Shown here in pieces: positions 1 through 5,209 of a DNA stretch of 5,209 bases (positions within the stretch are counted from its first letter, which is position 1; every line of letters begins with the position of its first letter). The notes beneath the pieces were generated by a model. It was not told where the DNA came from and made no database searches. It saw only the letters and a list, made by a program, of their open reading frames with translations. Origin of the DNA: Candidatus Ethanoperedens thermophilum. GTDB taxonomy: Archaea; Halobacteriota; Methanosarcinia; Methanosarcinales; EX4572-44. Both the position numbers and the translations under genes were made by a program. The stretch spans positions 1-5,209 of the forward strand of contig WNEG01000040.1 of the NCBI GenBank assembly GCA_012910725.1, in the 5' to 3' direction.

Positions 1-1
1 G

Positions 2-43
2 CGTGGTGTTGGTCGCTTACCTGAATCAGAGGCAATAAATTAA
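2..43 (+). CDS. Possible C-terminal tail of an upstream plus-strand gene
   Basis: Reading from position 2 gives RGVGRLPESEAIN and then a TAA stop at 41-43. It would be the end of a gene lying outside the left edge and facing hemL tail to tail, with 57 bp between the two stops. The peptide has a protein-like composition, but 13 residues are too few to assign a family. The frame starting at 3 is also open until a TAA at 36-38 (VVLVAYLNQRQ), so even the frame is uncertain. No function is proposed. Confidence 0.25.
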   Translation, partial: RGVGRLPESEAIN

Positions 44-75
44 GTAAGATACTGTGGGTATATCTATAGTGATCT

Positions 76-81
76 AAAAAA
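76..81 (-). terminator. Oligo-T run downstream of hemL
   Basis: Six consecutive A on the plus strand read as TTTTTT on the hemL strand, about 20 bp after the hemL stop. Archaeal transcription commonly ends at short T-runs without a hairpin, so this is a reasonable hemL termination site. No stem-loop is visible directly before it. Confidence 0.35.
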
Positions 82-100
82 TCCAAACACCATTTTAACC

Positions 101-1375
101 TCATAAGCTTATTTTATATGCTTCAATTGTTTTTTCGATGTCTTCTTCGCTGTGTGCTGTTGATAGGAAGTTGGTCTCGAATTGTGAGGGTGGTAAAAAC
201 ACACCGTTCTCCAGCATTCTTTGGAAGAACTGGTAGTATGCTTCTTTGTTGCACTTGAGAGCTTCTGTGTAGTTTTTTGGCTTTCTTCCAAAGAACAGCT
301 TGAACATGCTTGCTGTGCCCCCGACACTATACGGTAATTTTTTATCCATGATTATATCAGCAAGGCCTGCCCTGAGCCTGTCACCCGTGCTATTCAAATT
401 TTTATATATTTCTTTTTGTTCTATAAGCTTCAGCACTGCACCTGCTGCTGCAAGAGACACCGGGTTTGCGTTGAATGTGCCCGCCTGATAAACTGGTCCC
501 GATGGTGCTACAATTTGCATGATCTCGCGTTTTCCCCCGATTACGCCAATCGGAAAGCCACCGCCGAGCACTTTACCAAGTGTGGTCATGTCAGGTGTTA
601 CTCCATAGTGTTCCTGTGCACCGCCTTGTGATATTCTAAACCCTGTTATTACTTCATCGAAAATCAAGACCACATCGTTTTCTGCTGTAATTTTTCTAAC
701 CCCTGTAAGGTAATCTTTTTCTGGAAGTATTGGCCCTATATTCCCAAGCACAGGCTCCATAATCAATGCTGCAATATCGTTTTTGTTCTGTTCAATCACA
801 TTAACCAGTGCTTCTATGTCGTTGTAAGGTATTTGAAGCGTGTCTTTTGTAACACTTTTGGGTATTCCAGGCGAGTCTGGCACGCCATGGGTTGCTGCCC
901 CGGAACCTGCTTTTACCAGTACAGAATCGTGTGCACCATGAAATCCGCCCTCGATTTTTATAAACTTGTTTTTGTTTGTGTAACCTCTTGCAATGCGGAT
1001 AGCACCCATCGTAGCTTCGGTACCAGTGGAAACGAAACGCATCATGTCAATACCTGGATACAGGTTTATGATTTTCTCTGCAATGCTAACCTCTGCTTCA
1101 GTTGGAATCCCATACAACCAGCCACGTTCAAGCTGCTCTGTTACTGCTTTTTTTATGGCAGGATGCTCATGTCCAAAGAACTTCGGTCCGTAAGCCATGC
1201 AATAGTCGATAAATTCATTGCCGTCAACATCAATGACTTTCGAGCCGCTCGCTCTTTTAACATAAAACGGATACGGCTTAATAGCACGTACCGGACTGTT
1301 TACACCACCACACAAAAATCTGTTTGCACGATTAAAAATAACGCGTGAAGTATCAGTGTTCATGTAGAGCAACAT
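101..1375 (-). CDS. hemL: Glutamate-1-semialdehyde 2,1-aminomutase
   Basis: This is a PLP-dependent fold type I enzyme of the cytoplasm. It converts glutamate-1-semialdehyde to 5-aminolevulinate, the last step of the C5 route into tetrapyrroles; in methanogens these include siroheme, F430 and corrinoids. The 424 residues match the family's usual 420-430. Visible landmarks are GGVNSPVRA (23-31), the phosphate-binding STGTEA (116-121), GGFHGAHD (143-150), the AGSGA loop (156-160), FDEVITGFR (239-247) with PLP-contacting D240, and LGKVLGGGFP (266-275) with K268 as the Schiff-base lysine. YQAGTF (296-301) precedes the conserved NP. The protein is complete to its C-terminus. The start at 1375 is preceded by a weak purine-rich AGGGATGG. 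An in-frame ATG at 1363 would give 420 residues and also fits the family. The gene is divergent from the nuclease gene and its usual hem partners are not in the window. The identification is secure; the exact start is not. Confidence 0.97.
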   Translation of the reverse strand: MLLYMNTDTSRVIFNRANRFLCGGVNSPVRAIKPYPFYVKRASGSKVIDVDGNEFIDYCMAYGPKFFGHEHPAIKKAVTEQLERGWLYGIPTEAEVSIAEKIINLYPGIDMMRFVSTGTEATMGAIRIARGYTNKNKFIKIEGGFHGAHDSVLVKAGSGAATHGVPDSPGIPKSVTKDTLQIPYNDIEALVNVIEQNKNDIAALIMEPVLGNIGPILPEKDYLTGVRKITAENDVVLIFDEVITGFRISQGGAQEHYGVTPDMTTLGKVLGGGFPIGVIGGKREIMQIVAPSGPVYQAGTFNANPVSLAAAGAVLKLIEQKEIYKNLNSTGDRLRAGLADIIMDKKLPYSVGGTASMFKLFFGRKPKNYTEALKCNKEAYYQFFQRMLENGVFLPPSQFETNFLSTAHSEEDIEKTIEAYKISL

Positions 1376-1431
1376 CTACGCCATCCCTTATATTGTTTAT
1401 CAAGTCAAACGATTACGAGCAGAAAAGTAGG

Positions 1432-1440
1432 GTTTATAGG
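1432..1440. promoter_or_regulatory. TATA-like element in the hemL/nuclease divergent region
   Basis: The 110 bp between the two divergent start codons (1376-1485) must hold both promoters. GTTTATAGG is TATA-like on the plus strand. With the usual archaeal spacing of about 25 bp it would start a nuclease transcript near 1463, leaving a leader of roughly 22 nt that contains the GGTGA site. Read on the other strand as CCTATAAAC it could also serve hemL, with a leader of about 33 nt. A second minus-strand candidate, AATATAAG (1388-1395), would place the hemL start almost on the ATG at 1363. Only sequence resemblance and spacing support these calls. Confidence 0.35.
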
Positions 1441-1477
1441 CAATGAAAGAAACTAACATATTGATAAAAAAGAAAGT

Positions 1478-1482
1478 GGTGA
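1478..1482 (+). promoter_or_regulatory. Shine-Dalgarno site of the nuclease gene
   Basis: GGTGA matches the part of the archaeal 16S complement GGAGGTGAT and lies 3 nt before the ATG at 1486. This is close but workable spacing. It supports that ATG, which also places a signal peptide exactly at the N-terminus. Confidence 0.6.
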
Positions 1483-1485
1483 AAG

Positions 1486-2457
1486 ATGGAAGTAGTTAGA
1501 AATGTGGTAATTATTTTTCTCCTTACAGCAATCGTATTCAGCTGTGGTTGTGCAGAAAAACCAGTGTTGACGTTACCTGAAGCTGCGATTGAACCAGAAG
1601 ACCATATTATTGAACCCGAAGCTGCGATTGAACCAGAACCCAAAACAACAGAAAGAATCCTAAAAGAGCAATACAACAATTTTCCAGTGAAAACAAAGGA
1701 AGACTCCAGTGGTGATGATATTGGAGAGAAGAAATTAGTAACCAAAGTTATCGACGGGGATACTGTAGTTATTGAAGGTGGCGAGCGTGTAAGATTATTA
1801 GGGATAGACACTGATGAAAGGGGTTACCCATGCTACGAACCTGCTAAACAGCGACTTGAAGAACTTGTGTTGAATAAAGAAGTTTATTTAGAATCTGACG
1901 GGGAGGATCAGGACCAGTATAACAGATACCTGCGCTATCTTATTCTTGATGGTGAAAACATAAACCTGAAATTGGTCGAAGAGGGGCTCGCTATTGCTTA
2001 TTTCTACCCTCAAAATGTAAAATACAGAGATGAGATTATTGGAGCAGAAAAGGAGGCAAGAGAGAATAAGATTGGATGTAAATGGAGCGAAGAAATAGAG
2101 CCAGTAACAGAAGAAATAGAGCCAGTAACAGAAGATATCGTATGGTCTGAACTGACTGGTGATGCGATTAATGCCTGCAATGCAAAAGAACATATTGGAG
2201 AAGAACAAATCATCGAAGGTAGTGTTATTGACGGCTATAAAAGTGACACAAATACAGTGTTCTTGAATTTTGAAAAGCCATACCCAAACCAGTGTTTTAC
2301 AGCAGTTATATTTTCATCTAAACTGATGAACTTTCCTGAGAACCCTCAAGACTATTATAACGGGAAAACAGTTAGAGTCAGTGGAGAAATTAAAGAATAC
2401 AAAGGAAGGACAGAAATCATTCTTGAAGATTCTTCACAGATAGAGATTGGAGAATAA
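1486..2457 (+). CDS. Membrane-anchored thermonuclease (SNase) lipoprotein with C-terminal OB-fold-like domain
   Basis: This predicted exported nuclease has 323 residues. Residues 1-22 form a lipoprotein-type signal peptide: a short n-region with R5, a hydrophobic stretch 7-19, and FSCGC with C22 (or C20) as the likely lipidated cysteine. An acidic, repeat-containing linker (about 23-80) would hold the enzyme off the membrane. Residues about 82-200 are a staphylococcal nuclease domain. The catalytic set of the S. aureus enzyme appears intact: DGDT with D90 and D92 (D19/D21), R103 (R35), D108 (D40), E111 (E43) and R147 (R87). The usual GIDTPE reads GIDTDE here. A second acidic linker with a tandem repeat (203-216) leads to a C-terminal region (about 218-320). 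There TVFLNF, KPYPNQCFTAVIFSS and GKTVRVSGEI resemble the OB-fold-like nucleic-acid-binding domain found behind some secreted SNases. The expected activity is calcium-dependent cleavage of extracellular DNA or RNA at the outer face of the membrane. That activity, and any role in nutrient scavenging or biofilm turnover, is inference from the family. Confidence 0.9.
   Translation: MEVVRNVVIIFLLTAIVFSCGCAEKPVLTLPEAAIEPEDHIIEPEAAIEPEPKTTERILKEQYNNFPVKTKEDSSGDDIGEKKLVTKVIDGDTVVIEGGERVRLLGIDTDERGYPCYEPAKQRLEELVLNKEVYLESDGEDQDQYNRYLRYLILDGENINLKLVEEGLAIAYFYPQNVKYRDEIIGAEKEARENKIGCKWSEEIEPVTEEIEPVTEDIVWSELTGDAINACNAKEHIGEEQIIEGSVIDGYKSDTNTVFLNFEKPYPNQCFTAVIFSSKLMNFPENPQDYYNGKTVRVSGEIKEYKGRTEIILEDSSQIEIGE
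1579..1638 (+). repeat. In-frame 21-bp direct repeat in the nuclease N-terminal linker
   Basis: The 21 bases at 1579-1599 recur exactly at 1618-1638, offset by 39 bp (13 codons). Both encode EAAIEPE after a proline. The repeat lies between the signal peptide and the nuclease domain, in a Glu/Pro-rich segment that is probably an unstructured spacer. Confidence 0.85.
2089..2130 (+). repeat. In-frame 21-bp perfect tandem repeat in the inter-domain linker
   Basis: Two identical back-to-back 21-base units (2089-2109 and 2110-2130) encode EEIEPVT twice, followed by a partial third unit (ED). They join the nuclease domain to the OB-fold-like domain. A copy-number change would keep the frame and only alter linker length. 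Confidence 0.9.
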
Positions 2458-2470
2458 AGATTAAATTATT

Positions 2471-2484
2471 TTAAATATATTTAA
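2471..2484. promoter_or_regulatory. 14-bp AT-only palindrome after the nuclease gene
   Basis: TTAAATATATTTAA is a perfect palindrome 14 bp after the nuclease stop. It resembles archaeal TATA boxes (TTTAAATA or TTTATATA) on both strands. As an infB promoter it would give a long leader of roughly 180 nt, so it may instead be part of the AT-rich nuclease 3' end or serve an unannotated transcript. There is no direct evidence of function. Confidence 0.3.
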
Positions 2485-2520
2485 TGACTCTAAATATTTC
2501 GTTATGAGCTTCTTCTCGTG

Positions 2521-2550
2521 ATTTAACTATAAGTATTGATTAACAATAAG
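2521..2550 (+). repeat. 30-bp direct repeat, copy 1 (infB upstream region)
   Basis: The 30 bases at 2521-2550 recur at 2642-2671 with a single difference (T2528 versus C2649). The copies are 121 bp apart and similarity stops sharply on both sides. Each copy contains TATTG-ATTAA-CAATA, a small 5+5-bp inverted repeat that could be a protein-binding site. Confidence 0.85.
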
Positions 2551-2569
2551 GCACTACACACAACGTGAG

Positions 2570-2593
2570 CAGAAATATAATCAGAAATATAAT
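2570..2593 (+). promoter_or_regulatory. Tandem 12-bp repeat with TATA-like character, candidate infB promoter
   Basis: CAGAAATATAAT occurs twice, back to back and identical (2570-2581 and 2582-2593). AAATATAAT resembles an archaeal TATA box. From either copy, the usual spacing of about 25 bp would put transcription start near 2600-2615, inside or at the neighbouring inverted repeat, giving an infB leader of about 75-90 nt. The repeat itself is certain; promoter function is inferred. Confidence 0.45.
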
Positions 2594-2600
2594 AGCAACT

Positions 2601-2621
2601 CTTGATTACGTAGTAATCAAG
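2601..2621. repeat. 9+9-bp inverted repeat upstream of infB, possible operator or leader hairpin
   Basis: CTTGATTAC and GTAATCAAG are perfect inverted complements separated by GTA. The site lies about 70 bp before the infB start and 8 bp after the tandem TATA-like repeat. It could be the site of a dimeric regulator sitting on the transcription start, or an RNA hairpin in the leader. Its TTGATTA half-site also occurs inside both copies of the 30-bp direct repeat (2536-2542 and 2657-2663). Confidence 0.6.
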
Positions 2622-2641
2622 TGCAGCAAATAACCAATAAC

Positions 2642-2671
2642 ATTTAACCATAAGTATTGATTAACAATAAG
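2642..2671 (+). repeat. 30-bp direct repeat, copy 2 (overlaps the 5' end of the infB open frame)
   Basis: This is the partner of the copy at 2521-2550 (29 of 30 bases identical). It ends 18 bp before the GTG chosen as the infB start. It covers the in-frame TTG at 2657, so that TTG lies in repeated non-coding sequence and is unlikely to be the true start. Confidence 0.85.
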
Positions 2672-2678
2672 CTCATGA

Positions 2679-2682
2679 AGGT
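2679..2682 (+). promoter_or_regulatory. Shine-Dalgarno site that decides the infB start
   Basis: AGGT, within GAAGGTAGT, matches the GGAGGTGAT consensus core and lies 7 nt before the GTG at 2690. The upstream alternatives, ATG 2675 and TTG 2657, have no comparable site. Confidence 0.55.
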
Positions 2683-2689
2683 AGTAACA

Positions 2690-4459
2690 GTGGCAAAAAC
2701 AGAACTTAGAACACCAATTGTCTGTATACTTGGGCATGTAGACCACGGAAAAACAACTTTACTTGACAAGATCAGGGGCACAACGATTGCAGAGAGAGAA
2801 GCGGGATTGATCACCCAGCATATCGGTGCAACAGAGGTTCCAATAGAAATCATACAAAAAACCTGTGGAGATGGTGCAGCAAAAAACTTCGTATTACCAG
2901 GACTTCTTTTTATTGATACCCCGGGCCATCAAGCATTTACCACACTGCGATCACGAGGTGGGGCACTCGCGGATATTGCAATCCTGATCGTAGACATTAA
3001 CGAAGGGTTTCAGCCGCAAACAGTTGAATCACTTAACATATTAAAACAATACAAAACACCATTTATCGTAGCAGCAAATAAGATAGATAGGCTGCACGGA
3101 TGGAACTCTATAGACAATGCACCATTTATGCAAACCTACAAGAAGCAGTCAGAGAATGTAAAGCAGCAACTCAACGAAAAAATGTACGAACTTATTGGCA
3201 GACTGTATGAACATGGGTTTAGTGCTGAGCGATACGACCGGATCAAGGATTTTAAAAGAAATATAGCAGTAGTGCCCTTGAGTGCAAAAACAGGCGAAGG
3301 TGTGCCTGATTTACTGATGATACTGATGGGGTTATCCCAGCGATTCCTTGAACAGAAGCTTTCATACAGCACAACAGGCAAAGGTGTAGGCACTATTCTT
3401 GAAATAAAAGAAGAGCAGGGGCTCGGCACAACTCTTGATATGATACTCTACGACGGCCAGATAAAAGTCGGTGACATGATTGCGATAGGAAGCTTGAATG
3501 GTGTGATTACTACAAAAATACGTGCACTATTAAAACCAGGACCATTATCAGAGATACGCTCGGAAGAAAAATTCAAACATGTGAAAAAAATAACTGCTGC
3601 AGCGGGAATAAAGATAGCAGCACCGAATATAGAGAGAGCACTTGCAGGAACTCCATTACATGTCATCGATACTGCAAACAAGGAAGAGGTAATAAGTCAG
3701 ATACAAAAAGAGATACAAAATGTACTGATTGAGACTGATACCACAGGAGTCATCATAAAAGCAGATACTCTTGGCTCCTTAGAGGCTCTTGTTGGTGAAC
3801 TTAACAAAGAAAACATACCTATTCGAAAAGCAAACATTGCTGATGTGACCAGAAGAGATGTCATAGAGGTGGCTGCCTTAAAAGAACCACTGCACAGAGC
3901 CATCATCGCTTTTAACGTACGAATACTGCCTGATGCAAAAGAAGAACTTGAGCATAGTGATATTAAAATATTCGAGAGTGATGTGATATATCGGTTAATC
4001 GAAGACTACGATTCGTGGGTGGAGGAACAGAAGAACCTGATGGATAAAAAACAGGTTGAAGCCATCATCAAACCAGGGCGGTTTAAAATACTTCCCCACT
4101 GCATTTTCCGCCAGAGCAAACCTGCAGTAGTAGGCATACACGTACTTGGTGGAGTGATCAAAACAAAACTTAACCTGATAAAGGAAGATGATACATTTGT
4201 TGGAAGTATCAAAGGCCTGCAAAATAATGGTGAAAACATAAGTGAAGCACGATATAACGATGAAGTTGCGATAGCTATCGATAGACCAGTTGTGGGCAGA
4301 CACATTAACGAGAATGACATACTTTACATCGACATACCAGAGCATCACTCAAAAATACTTGAATTCGACATCAAGCAAACCCTCAGCCCTGATGAACTTG
4401 AAACTTTCACCTCATTTTTGGATATAAAAAGAAAAAATAAACCGTTCTGGGGAAAATAA
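2690..4459 (+). CDS. infB: Archaeal translation initiation factor aIF5B (IF-2 homologue)
   Basis: This ribosome-dependent GTPase promotes joining of the ribosomal subunits and initiator tRNA placement. The GTG at 2690 is chosen because it has an SD-like AGGT and gives MAKTELRTPIV, matching the usual short archaeal N-terminus; this gives 589 residues, a normal archaeal length. Using that numbering, the G domain shows G1 GHVDHGKT (15-22), switch I ITQHIGAT (41-48), G3 DTPGH (76-80) with catalytic H80, G4 NKID (130-133) and G5 SAKTGEG (198-204). Domain II spans about 227-340 and domain III about 345-440 (KADTLGSLEAL, 357-367). The linker helix leads to the C-terminal domain, about 455-589, which binds initiator-tRNA and ends in KRKNKPFWGK. 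It lacks the long N-terminal extension of eukaryotic eIF5B. No intein or frameshift is visible. It stands alone between long intergenic regions, with a repeat-rich leader. ATG 2675 would add five residues. Confidence 0.97.
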   Translation: MAKTELRTPIVCILGHVDHGKTTLLDKIRGTTIAEREAGLITQHIGATEVPIEIIQKTCGDGAAKNFVLPGLLFIDTPGHQAFTTLRSRGGALADIAILIVDINEGFQPQTVESLNILKQYKTPFIVAANKIDRLHGWNSIDNAPFMQTYKKQSENVKQQLNEKMYELIGRLYEHGFSAERYDRIKDFKRNIAVVPLSAKTGEGVPDLLMILMGLSQRFLEQKLSYSTTGKGVGTILEIKEEQGLGTTLDMILYDGQIKVGDMIAIGSLNGVITTKIRALLKPGPLSEIRSEEKFKHVKKITAAAGIKIAAPNIERALAGTPLHVIDTANKEEVISQIQKEIQNVLIETDTTGVIIKADTLGSLEALVGELNKENIPIRKANIADVTRRDVIEVAALKEPLHRAIIAFNVRILPDAKEELEHSDIKIFESDVIYRLIEDYDSWVEEQKNLMDKKQVEAIIKPGRFKILPHCIFRQSKPAVVGIHVLGGVIKTKLNLIKEDDTFVGSIKGLQNNGENISEARYNDEVAIAIDRPVVGRHINENDILYIDIPEHHSKILEFDIKQTLSPDELETFTSFLDIKRKNKPFWGK

Positions 4460-4622
4460 AAGAGGTGTGTGTTTGGATCGAACCACAAGATTGCACTAAT
4501 TTCTTAGTCTTACAATAGTCTTAAAATAATCGGGAAATAGTATTATGTCATATTTTCCTATATATTTATAAAACTGTTTAAAAATTGAGTTGCAGAGACG
4601 GTGGTGATAAGATATTGTCGAG

Positions 4623-4630
4623 TTTATAAA
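4623..4630 (+). promoter_or_regulatory. Candidate TATA box for the restriction-type gene
   Basis: TTTATAAA fits the archaeal box A consensus. It would start transcription near 4652-4656, leaving a leader of nearly 60 nt before the ATG at 4712. The alternative TATA-like stretch at 4559-4573 would give a longer leader. The call rests on sequence resemblance only. Confidence 0.4.
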
Positions 4631-4703
4631 GAAGCGGGTCGGGTGGGTGATAGGCAAAAAATATTAGTGTTTTAAGACCATCCACGAAAAATATAGAATA
4701 GAT

Positions 4704-4707
4704 GGAG
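4704..4707 (+). promoter_or_regulatory. Shine-Dalgarno site of the restriction-type gene
   Basis: GGAG ends 4 nt before the ATG at 4712. The ATG at 4702 overlaps this site but its frame stops after eight codons, so 4712 is the start. Confidence 0.6.
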
Positions 4708-4711
4708 CCAG

Positions 4712-5209
4712 ATGAAAGAAGAATCTAAACAAAGGATCAGGGAACTCGCCCAACGATTCCGGTATAATCTTGATGTTTATAAAAAGTCAGCATACAACGA
4801 AACACAGGTAAGACGGGAATTCATTGACCCCTTCTTTGAAGCTCTGGGCTGGGATGTGGGAAATAAGCAGGGTCATGCAGAACAGTACAAGGATGTTGTT
4901 CACGAGGATGCAATAAAAGTGGGGCGTTCGACCAGAGCGCCGGATTACAGTTTCAGGATTGGAGGTCAACGAAAGTTCTTTGTCGAAGCGAAGAAACCAT
5001 CTGTAAACATAAGAGAGGACGTCGGCCCTTCATACCAGCTGAGGCGGTATGCATGGAGTGCAAAACTTCCGCTGTCCATTGTAACGGATTTTGAGGAGTT
5101 ATCGATCTACGACTGCCGGATCAGGCCGGGTCCGAAAGACAAAGCCAGCGTGGCGCGGATTGGATATTACACGTTTGAGGAGTATCTCGATAAGTTCGAT
5201 GAGATCTAC
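4712..5209 (+). CDS. N-terminal part of an Eco57I-like (type IIG) restriction-modification enzyme; runs off the right edge
   Basis: The frame is open from ATG 4712 to the last base, giving 166 residues without a stop. After a charged helix, ETQVRREFIDPFFEALGWDV (30-49) matches the start of the nuclease domain in type I HsdR and type IIG enzymes. APDYSFR (76-82) and FFVEAKKP (89-96) then form a PD-(D/E)xK active site with D78, E92 and K94. QLRRYAWSAKLPLSIVTDFEEL (109-130) and YDCRIRP (133-139) are, from memory, typical of large proteins annotated as Eco57I restriction-modification methylases. In those, an N6-adenine methyltransferase domain and a target-recognition domain follow; both would lie beyond the edge and cannot be seen. 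An HsdR-type helicase continuation is the main alternative. Base composition is richer in G+C than infB, which would fit gain by transfer. The nuclease-domain call is strong; the full architecture is inferred. Confidence 0.8.
   Translation, partial: MKEESKQRIRELAQRFRYNLDVYKKSAYNETQVRREFIDPFFEALGWDVGNKQGHAEQYKDVVHEDAIKVGRSTRAPDYSFRIGGQRKFFVEAKKPSVNIREDVGPSYQLRRYAWSAKLPLSIVTDFEELSIYDCRIRPGPKDKASVARIGYYTFEEYLDKFDEIY

Larger units (their letters stand above)
4460..4711. other. 252-bp AT-rich intergenic region
   Basis: I see no credible gene here; the few SD-like sites lead only to open frames of about ten codons or fewer. It holds two copies of TAGTCTTA (4505-4512, 4516-4523) and a weak imperfect hairpin, GGAAATA with TATTTTCC (4533-4558), which might contribute to infB termination. 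There is also a strongly TATA-like stretch around 4559-4573, and two GGTGATA words (4603-4609, 4646-4652) without following reading frames. No tRNA or C/D-box RNA pattern was recognised. Confidence 0.5.

Noticed and set aside
833..1348. 171-codon open frame on the plus strand
   Set aside because: It lies wholly antisense to hemL, is rich in Cys, Phe and Tyr from reversed codons, resembles no family and has no ribosome binding site. It is a shadow of hemL.
1434..1811. 125-codon minus-strand open frame over the start of the nuclease gene
   Set aside because: It is Ser/Thr/Ile-rich, low in complexity and antisense to a well-supported SNase gene. Its repeats merely mirror the linker repeat.
2521..2671. 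Minimal CRISPR array formed by the two 30-bp repeats
   Set aside because: There are only two copies, the gap between them is 91 bp rather than about 30-40, the repeat is AT-rich without a typical CRISPR repeat form, and no cas genes are in the window.
2521..2671. Insertion sequence or MITE bounded by the direct repeats
   Set aside because: There is no terminal inverted repeat at the ends of the 91-bp interior, and 30 bp is too long for a usual target duplication. A genome-wide copy search would be needed to revive the idea.
3995..4348. Overlapping minus-strand open frames of 117 and 104 codons inside infB
   Set aside because: Both are antisense to the conserved C-terminal domain of aIF5B, with no recognisable motif.
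4465..4500. Small peptide gene after GAGGTG just downstream of infB
   Set aside because: The SD-like word is real, but the frame from GTG stops after about ten codons and has no supporting feature.
4787..4969. 60-codon minus-strand open frame
   Set aside because: It is antisense to the PD-(D/E)xK coding region, whose conserved motifs clearly establish the plus-strand frame.

Overview
The window looks like chromosomal DNA from a euryarchaeon, most likely a methanogen or methanotroph-like (ANME) member of the Methanosarcinales or relatives. The strongest evidence is a full-length archaeal-type translation initiation factor aIF5B together with a glutamate-1-semialdehyde aminomutase that closely resembles the methanogen form as I remember it. 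Ribosome binding sites of the GGTGA/AGGT type and AT-rich TATA-like boxes fit this. The taxonomic call is inference; no rRNA or other marker gene is present.

Layout, left to right. Positions 1-43 may hold the last codons of a plus-strand gene that ends facing hemL. hemL (minus strand, 101-1375) encodes a tetrapyrrole precursor enzyme. A 110-bp divergent intergenic region separates it from a plus-strand gene (1486-2457) for a predicted membrane-anchored lipoprotein. That protein carries a staphylococcal-nuclease (thermonuclease) domain followed by an OB-fold-like domain. A 232-bp non-coding region (2458-2689) follows and is unusually rich in repeats: a 14-bp AT palindrome, two copies of a 30-bp direct repeat (29/30 identical), a perfect 12-bp tandem duplication with TATA-like character, and a 9+9-bp inverted repeat. 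It leads into infB/aIF5B (2690-4459), whose best start is a GTG preceded by a Shine-Dalgarno-like AGGT. After a second AT-rich intergenic region (4460-4711), a gene starts at 4712 and runs off the right edge. Its 166 visible residues carry a PD-(D/E)xK nuclease motif and resemble the N-terminus of Eco57I-like (type IIG) restriction-modification enzymes.

The genes do not form an obvious pathway together. hemL and infB are housekeeping genes, the nuclease lipoprotein is an envelope-associated accessory gene, and the partial restriction gene may mark the edge of a defence region. By hand count its base composition is richer in G+C (about 49% over 4741-5160) than sampled infB lines (about 41%). 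I see no CRISPR array, tRNA, rRNA or transposase. The most unusual non-coding structure is the repeat-rich infB upstream region. I found no convincing previously undescribed multi-gene system within the window; the restriction gene cut by the right edge is where such a system could continue.
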